Of a DNA stretch of 64,000 nucleotides, positions 59,391 through 64,000 are shown one piece after another. The stretch is from Mycolicibacter senuensis (lineage in GTDB: Bacteria; Actinomycetota; Actinomycetes; Mycobacteriales; Mycobacteriaceae). The position numbers and the translations under genes were made by a program. The DNA is taken from positions 29,871 to 93,870 of the forward strand of contig NZ_LQPS01000046.1 of the NCBI RefSeq assembly GCF_002101885.1, written 5' to 3'. The notes beneath the pieces were generated by a model. It made no database searches. It had not been told where the DNA came from and worked only from the letters and a program-made list of their open reading frames with translations. The stretch's first letter is position 1. Each line of letters opens with the position of its first letter.

Positions 59391-60836
59391 TTGACGGCTC
59401 CGGTGGTGCACAGCGATGTGCTCGTGGTGGGCGCCGGTAGCGCAGGGTCGATTGTGGCAGAACAGCTCTCGGCGGACCCAGCGTGTACGGTGACGGTGCT
59501 GGAGTCCGGGGTCGGGTTGTCCGATCCGGTGCTGGCGGCCAAGGTGGCCGACGCCACGCTGTTGCCGATCGACAGCGCCAGCCCGTTGGTGCGACGCTAC
59601 GTCGCGGAGTTGACCGGCCACCCGGGTGCGGCGATGACGATAGTGCGCGGCGCGACCGTCGGCGGCTCCGGCGCGGTCAACGGTGGCTACTTCTGCCGGG
59701 GGCTGCCCGCTGACTTCGACAGCGATCTACCCGGCTGGTCGTGGCCCGAGGTGCTGGAATCCTTTCGTGCCATCGAGACCGACCTGGACTTCGGCGGTGA
59801 TCAGCACGGCGACCGCGGTCCGATACCCGTTCGGCGTACCCGTGAAATGTGCCAGGGCACAGCGCGATTCATTGACGCTGCGGAGCGAGCAGGTTTCGGC
59901 TGGGTCGCGGACCTCAACGACGCAACTGCCCCGACCCGGCCCGGAGTGGGCGCGGTGCCACTCAATGTCGTCGACGGGGTCCGCACCGGCCCGGGGGCGG
60001 CTTACCTGCTCCCGGCATTGCCGCGGACCAACCTGACGCTGCTCACCAGGGTGGCGGCGTTGGGCGTCGACATCGTGGGAGAGCGGGCCGTGTCGGTTCG
60101 CGCGTTGGGCCCGGACGGTCCACTGCGGCTGGCGGCGGACCGAATCATCTTGTGTGCCGGCGCGATAGGGTCGGCGCATCTGTTGATGCTGTCCGGTGTC
60201 GGCGAGGAGGCGATGCTGCGGCACGTCGGCGTCGCGGTGCGATCGGTGCTGCCGGTCGGGGCGAGCTGTGCCGACCACCCGGAATGGCTGGTGACGCCGG
60301 ACTGGCCGGGAACGCCGGGGCGTCCGCCGCTGGAGGCGGTGCTGTATCACGATGACCTCGAAATTCGGCCCTACACCACCGGTTTCGCCGACATGGTCGG
60401 CGAGGAAGCGCCCGGGGAGCCGCCGCGCGTCGGCGTGGCATTGATGTCCCCGCGGTCCCGGGGGCGTCTGACACTGGTATCGGCGGATCCACGGGTTCCG
60501 CCCCGTATCGAACTCCGCTACGACAGCGAACCCGACGACGTGGCGGCGCTCAGGTCCGGAGTAGAGCTCGTCGGGGCGATGCTGGGCGTGCAATCCGACG
60601 TCGCCACGCCGCACTGGTCGACGTCCCAACACCTGTGCGGCAGTGCCCCGATGTGCCCGGCCGACGACGCGGTCGCGGTGCTCGATGCGCAGTGCCGAGT
60701 GCGCGGCATCGAGGGGCTGTGGGTGATCGACGGCTCGGCGCTACCGCGGGTGCCCGGACGCGGGCCGCACGCGACGATCGCGATGCTGGCGCATCGGGCG
60801 GCGGGGCTGATTCGCGGTCAGGGCCGCAGTCGGTAG
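59391..60836 (+). CDS. mftG: Mycofactocin dehydrogenase MftG (GMC oxidoreductase)
   Basis: A 481-residue glucose-methanol-choline family flavoprotein: FAD motif DVLVVGAGSAGSIVAEQL near residue 9, ATVGGSGAVNGGYFCRG, CAGAIGSAHLLMLSGVG, and the C-terminal catalytic histidines in STSQHLCGSAP and GRGPHATIAMLAHR. MftG links reduced mycofactocinol to the respiratory chain (family knowledge). The start is TTG 59391, six bases after the mftF stop. The 3' end overlaps the convergent P450 stop by 19 bp. Confidence 0.93.
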   Translation: MTAPVVHSDVLVVGAGSAGSIVAEQLSADPACTVTVLESGVGLSDPVLAAKVADATLLPIDSASPLVRRYVAELTGHPGAAMTIVRGATVGGSGAVNGGYFCRGLPADFDSDLPGWSWPEVLESFRAIETDLDFGGDQHGDRGPIPVRRTREMCQGTARFIDAAERAGFGWVADLNDATAPTRPGVGAVPLNVVDGVRTGPGAAYLLPALPRTNLTLLTRVAALGVDIVGERAVSVRALGPDGPLRLAADRIILCAGAIGSAHLLMLSGVGEEAMLRHVGVAVRSVLPVGASCADHPEWLVTPDWPGTPGRPPLEAVLYHDDLEIRPYTTGFADMVGEEAPGEPPRVGVALMSPRSRGRLTLVSADPRVPPRIELRYDSEPDDVAALRSGVELVGAMLGVQSDVATPHWSTSQHLCGSAPMCPADDAVAVLDAQCRVRGIEGLWVIDGSALPRVPGRGPHATIAMLAHRAAGLIRGQGRSR

Positions 60837-62071
60837 CGGATGGGCAGGTGCTTGACGCCCCCGACGAATGTCGTTGAGATCAGCTGCGGCTCACCGGTCA
60901 ACTCGATGGCGTCGAGCCGGGGGATGAGTTCACGGAAGAAGCTGTCGATCTCCATTCGGGCCAGCGCGGACGCCACGCAGAAGTGCACGCCGTATCCGAA
61001 CGACAGGTGCTTGTTCGGGTCCCGGCCGACGTCGAAGGCGAACGGGTTGTCGAAGACCTCCTCGTCGTGGTTGGCCGAGACATAGGACAGATACACCGAT
61101 TCGCCCTTGGCGATCGGCACGCCGCGCACCTCGGTGTCGGCGGTCGCGGTGCGCATGAACTCCTTGACCGGGGTCACCCACCGGATGATCTCCTCCACCG
61201 CGGTGGGCATCAGGCTGAGGTCTGCGCGCAGCCGCTCGCGCTGTTCGGGATGTTCGATGAGCGCGCGCAGTCCGCCGCCGATCGCAGCGCTGGTGGTGTC
61301 GTGGCCGGCGGTGGCGATGATGACGTAGTAGGAGACGGTGTCGAGATCCGACAGCGGCTCGCCGTCGATGCGGGCGTTGGCGATGGTCGACGCGAGGTCA
61401 TCGGTGGGGTTCTCCCGGCGGTCGGCGGTCAGCGCGTTGAAGTAGGCGAAGAAGTCCAGCAGCACCGGCAGCTGTTCCTCCGGTGTGATGCCGCGCCGGT
61501 ACTCGTCGTCGTCGCCGCCGAACAACTCCTGGGTCAGCCGGAGCATGCGGCCGAAATCCGATTCCGGCAGGCCCAGCAGCGACATGATCACGTACAGCGG
61601 GTAATTCAACGCGATGTCGGGAACGAAGTCGCATTCCGGGCCGATCCGCAGCATCTCGTCGACGTAGCGTTTGGCGAGTTCGTCGATGCGGGCCTTCATC
61701 GCCCGCATCGCCTTGGGCCGGAACCAGTCGGAGACGATGCTGCGCATCTTGTGGTGGTGCGGGTCGTCCATGTGGATCAGCGTGCGCAGTCCCATTCCGG
61801 AATCCAACAGCGAGCGCTGCAGATCGTCGGCCTCGGCAGGGGCGAGCACCGGACGCGGTTCGTTGATCCACAGCTCGTTGTCGCGTTCGATGTCCATGAT
61901 GTCGGCGTGCCGGGTGATCGCCCAGAACGGCCGGTAGGGGCGGTGGTCGACCAGCGACACCGGCGCGTTCGCCCGGAGATGAGTCAGTGCTGCGTGCAGC
62001 CGCGGTTCGTCGGCATAGGCGGTCGGGTCGGTGAACACCCGGGCGGCCTGATCGATTATCGGTGCGCTCAT
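60818..62071 (-). CDS. Cytochrome P450 adjacent to the mycofactocin cluster
   Basis: A 417-residue soluble P450: I-helix IATAGHDTTSAAIGGGL near residue 255, ExxR EEIIRWVTP near 290, haem loop FGYGVHFCVASALARMEI near 360. In the haem loop the residue two after the Cys is Ala where Gly is usual (CVASA). ATG 62071 (MSAPIIDQA) is chosen because AAGGAG stands just before it. A perfect 12-bp palindrome TGACACGTGTCA lies 24 bp upstream. It does not carry the TACnGTA operator and may be independently regulated. Its 3' end overlaps mftG by 19 bp. Confidence 0.9.
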   Translation of the reverse strand: MSAPIIDQAARVFTDPTAYADEPRLHAALTHLRANAPVSLVDHRPYRPFWAITRHADIMDIERDNELWINEPRPVLAPAEADDLQRSLLDSGMGLRTLIHMDDPHHHKMRSIVSDWFRPKAMRAMKARIDELAKRYVDEMLRIGPECDFVPDIALNYPLYVIMSLLGLPESDFGRMLRLTQELFGGDDDEYRRGITPEEQLPVLLDFFAYFNALTADRRENPTDDLASTIANARIDGEPLSDLDTVSYYVIIATAGHDTTSAAIGGGLRALIEHPEQRERLRADLSLMPTAVEEIIRWVTPVKEFMRTATADTEVRGVPIAKGESVYLSYVSANHDEEVFDNPFAFDVGRDPNKHLSFGYGVHFCVASALARMEIDSFFRELIPRLDAIELTGEPQLISTTFVGGVKHLPIRYRLRP

Positions 62072-62094
62072 CGCGGCTCCTTGCCCCATTTTCT

Positions 62095-62106
62095 TGACAC
62101 GTGTCA
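62095..62106. promoter_or_regulatory. Palindrome TGACACGTGTCA upstream of the third P450
   Basis: A perfect 12-bp palindrome at 62095-62106, 24 bp from the P450 ATG and 134 bp from the divergent carboxylesterase ATG. It has the form expected of a TetR-type operator; the regulator is not identified. On the plus strand it includes TTGACA, a -35-like hexamer, so it could act on both genes. Confidence 0.5.
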
Positions 62107-62239
62107 GCTTCGTTCCAGTGTCGGCGATAGCCACTCGTCGTGCCGGTGCTTTGCCGGTATTGGGCCGGGTTTGATTCGGCGGTCCAGCTTCGGCTCTCCT
62201 GCGTCGAGCCTGGCTAACCGCCGATTAGGCTCATCGGTC

Positions 62240-63880
62240 ATGTCGACCGGGTCTTGTCGCCGCCGCGGAACGCTGGCCGGCGCCGTCGTGCTGGCGCTGC
62301 TCGCCGGGCTGCTCGCCGGGTGCGGGCGATCCGACGGCGCGGCGCTGCAACCGGGCTTCGGGCCACGGGCAGTCGCACTCAACGCCGACGTGGTGCGAAG
62401 CTCTGCCGGACTGTTGCGGGGCACCGTCGGCCCGGATCATCGGCTTTTCCAAGGGATCCCGTACGCCGCAGCGCCGGTCGGGCCGCTGCGTTGGCAGCCG
62501 CCGGCGCCGATGCCGGCGTGGCAGGGCGTGCGCGACGCGGTCAAACGCGGGCCGTGGTGCATCCAGCCGGATGCCGCCGAGGTGGACCCGACCAGCGAGG
62601 ACTGCCTGACACTCAACGTGTGGACGCCGACCGGTTCGGCGGCCGAGCCGCTGCCGGTCATGGTGTGGATCCACGGCGGCAGCTTCATGCGGGGCGCCGG
62701 GGACATCTACCACGCACAGCGGCTGGCGGTCCGCGGCCGGATCGTCGTGGTCACCATCAACTACCGGCTGGGCGCGCTGGGCTTCCTGGCCGACCCCGCA
62801 TTGGGGGAGGCCGGCAACTATGGGCTGGCCGACCAGCAGGCCGCGCTGCGCTGGGTTCGCGACAACGTCGGTGCCTTCGGCGGCGACCCGGCCAAGGTGA
62901 CGATCGCCGGCGAGTCGGCCGGCGGCATGTCGGTCTGCGATCACCTGGTCGCACCGGAGTCGGCCGGACTGTTCCGGGCCGCGATCATCCAGAGCGGACC
63001 GTGCCAGGCGCAAGTCGAGGTCGCCGACGCGCGGCGGATCAGTCGCGACTACACCGAATCGATCGGGTGCGCCGGCCGAAAGGAGGCCGCTGCCGACGAT
63101 TCGGACGTGGCCGCCTGCCTGCGCGGGCTGCCGGCCGACCGGCTGACCAAACCCCTGTGGCACGCCCGGTTCGGCACCGACCAGCTCAGCGGACCGGTCG
63201 TCGGGACCCCGCTGCTGCCGGCCGACCCGCTGCGGGTGTTCCGGGACGGCGCCGCGGCCCGGGTACCGGTGCTGCTGGGCGTCAACCGCGACGAGTTCAC
63301 CCTGTTCGTCGCGCTGCGCTATCTGCGCGTCGGCCGGGAGATCGCCGCCACGGAGTATCTGGACGAGCTGAAGGACACCTTCGGCTCCGGTGAGGGCCCC
63401 GCGGTGGCCGAGCACTACCCGCCGGCACGATTCGGCGGCAGCACCTCGCTGGCCTACGCCGCGGCCGCCACCGACGACATCTTCGCCTGCCTGGCCGATC
63501 GGATGGCCCGCGGACTGGCCGCCGGCGCGCCGGTGTACGGCTACGAGTTCGCCGACCCGCATGCGCCGGCGCCCGAGCTCTTCGACGACCTGCCGTTCCC
63601 GATCGGCGCCACCCACTCGCTCGAGATGCGCTACCTGTTCGACATCGGCGGCGCCCCGCCACTGGATGCCGCGCAACGGCGGCTGTCCGACCAGATGATC
63701 GAGTACTGGACCGGCTTCGTGGTGACCGGCGCGCCGGTGGGGGTCGGCCAGCCCGACTGGCCTGCGGCCGCAGCCGGGTCCGACCGGCGGTGGATGTCGC
63801 TGCGACCCGACGGCAGCCGGATGATCACCGACTTCGCCGCAGCGCACCGGTGTGACTTCTGGGCAACGGTGCGGAGTTGA
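62240..63880 (+). CDS. Lipoprotein carboxylesterase type B
   Basis: A 546-residue secreted esterase. The N-terminus MSTGSCRRRGTLAGAVVLAL followed by LLAGLLAGC is a lipoprotein signal with a lipobox ending LAGC, so the mature enzyme should be membrane-anchored outside the cytoplasm. The carboxylesterase core has FQGIPYAAAPVGPLRW, EDCLTLNVWTP, the oxyanion WIHGGSF, the nucleophile GESAGG (Ser near residue 226) and GATHSLEM for the His. It hydrolyses carboxylic esters; substrate unknown. Divergent from the P450 gene; could release an acid or alcohol for the pathway (inference). Confidence 0.88.
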   Translation: MSTGSCRRRGTLAGAVVLALLAGLLAGCGRSDGAALQPGFGPRAVALNADVVRSSAGLLRGTVGPDHRLFQGIPYAAAPVGPLRWQPPAPMPAWQGVRDAVKRGPWCIQPDAAEVDPTSEDCLTLNVWTPTGSAAEPLPVMVWIHGGSFMRGAGDIYHAQRLAVRGRIVVVTINYRLGALGFLADPALGEAGNYGLADQQAALRWVRDNVGAFGGDPAKVTIAGESAGGMSVCDHLVAPESAGLFRAAIIQSGPCQAQVEVADARRISRDYTESIGCAGRKEAAADDSDVAACLRGLPADRLTKPLWHARFGTDQLSGPVVGTPLLPADPLRVFRDGAAARVPVLLGVNRDEFTLFVALRYLRVGREIAATEYLDELKDTFGSGEGPAVAEHYPPARFGGSTSLAYAAAATDDIFACLADRMARGLAAGAPVYGYEFADPHAPAPELFDDLPFPIGATHSLEMRYLFDIGGAPPLDAAQRRLSDQMIEYWTGFVVTGAPVGVGQPDWPAAAAGSDRRWMSLRPDGSRMITDFAAAHRCDFWATVRS

Positions 63881-63951
63881 TCTGCGCATCCACCGAACGT
63901 GCGCTCACTGCGAAAATCCGCGGCTCAAAGTCAAGCGGTTAGTGCATTTCC

Positions 63952-64000
63952 TCATGCTGCTTGCTTGATCAGGGCGGCTAGGCGTTGGGCCGGGGTGTCG
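63952..64000 (-). CDS. Possible C-terminal end of a minus-strand gene cut by the window edge
   Basis: A minus-strand reading ending ...DTPAQRLAALIKQAA and a TGA stop at 63952-63954. Sixteen codons are visible with a hydrophilic, helix-forming composition. I do not recognise the protein. It may be a shadow frame; more sequence is required to tell. The 71 bp between the carboxylesterase stop and this stop contain no other clear feature. Confidence 0.25.
   Translation of the reverse strand, partial: DTPAQRLAALIKQAA

Noticed and set aside
60983..62239. Upstream extension of the carboxylesterase frame through the P450 gene
   Set aside because: The frame is antisense to the P450; ATG 62240 begins a clear lipoprotein signal peptide.
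1..64000. CRISPR arrays, rRNA or tRNA genes, insertion sequences
   Set aside because: No regularly spaced repeats, no RNA-gene sequence patterns and no transposase-like protein were seen.

Overview
The window is GC-rich, densely coded DNA with many ATGA/GTGA stop-start overlaps and frequent GTG starts. It carries a complete mycofactocin locus, an F420-type luciferase-like oxidoreductase, and large numbers of acyl-CoA synthetases, crotonases, acyl-CoA dehydrogenases and cytochromes P450. This combination points to a chromosome segment of a mycobacterium or close relative, probably an environmental species. I found no rRNA, tRNA, CRISPR array or transposase, and no gap longer than about 175 bp lacks a gene.

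Layout. (1) 1-6944, minus: three crotonases followed by three adenylate-forming CoA ligases in one overlapping operon. (2) 7025-9833, plus: PaaI-type thioesterase, crotonase, thiolase. (3) 9830-10597, minus: a TetR regulator divergent from a crotonase-SDR pair (10751-12331). (4) 12472-19299, plus: crotonase, amidohydrolase, FadD19-like ligase, second amidohydrolase and two acyl-CoA dehydrogenases. (5) 19292-20532, minus: AraC regulator and a carboxymuconolactone-decarboxylase-like protein. (6) 20558-30290, plus: amidohydrolase, two SDRs, IclR regulator, SnoaL protein, extended SDR, fused two-domain acyl-CoA dehydrogenase, thiolase-like/DUF35 pair and another SnoaL protein. (7) 30397-44698: short divergent units with SDRs, a second thiolase-like/DUF35 pair, an amidohydrolase, a thioesterase, a CaiB-type CoA transferase, two aldehyde dehydrogenases, two P450s and a 3-hydroxyisobutyrate-dehydrogenase-like enzyme. 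(8) 44701-47968, minus: Rieske oxygenase, isochorismatase-like protein and FadD19-like ligase. (9) 48171-53443, plus: Baeyer-Villiger-type monooxygenase, alpha/beta hydrolase, small-molecule kinase-like protein, SnoaL protein and LLM oxidoreductase. (10) 53535-60836: mftR and mftABCDEFG. (11) 60818-63880: a third P450 divergent from a lipoprotein carboxylesterase.

The genes from 1 to about 53.4 kb look like one catabolic supercluster. Oxygenases (P450s, Rieske, BVMO), SDRs and aldehyde dehydrogenases would oxidise a substrate to a carboxylic acid. CoA ligases and a CoA transferase would activate it, and acyl-CoA dehydrogenases, crotonases, a thiolase and two aldolase-like thiolase/DUF35 modules would shorten it. 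An alicyclic, terpenoid or steroid-like substrate is my inference; nothing in the sequence names it.

The most striking feature is a repeated operator, two TACnGTA half-sites separated by 5 bp. I find it at ten operon heads from 6969 to 48155, in nine intergenic regions. It matches neither the KstR nor the KstR2 consensus as I know them. One copy lies between the TetR gene and its divergent neighbour, so I propose that this TetR controls a previously undescribed regulon covering the supercluster.
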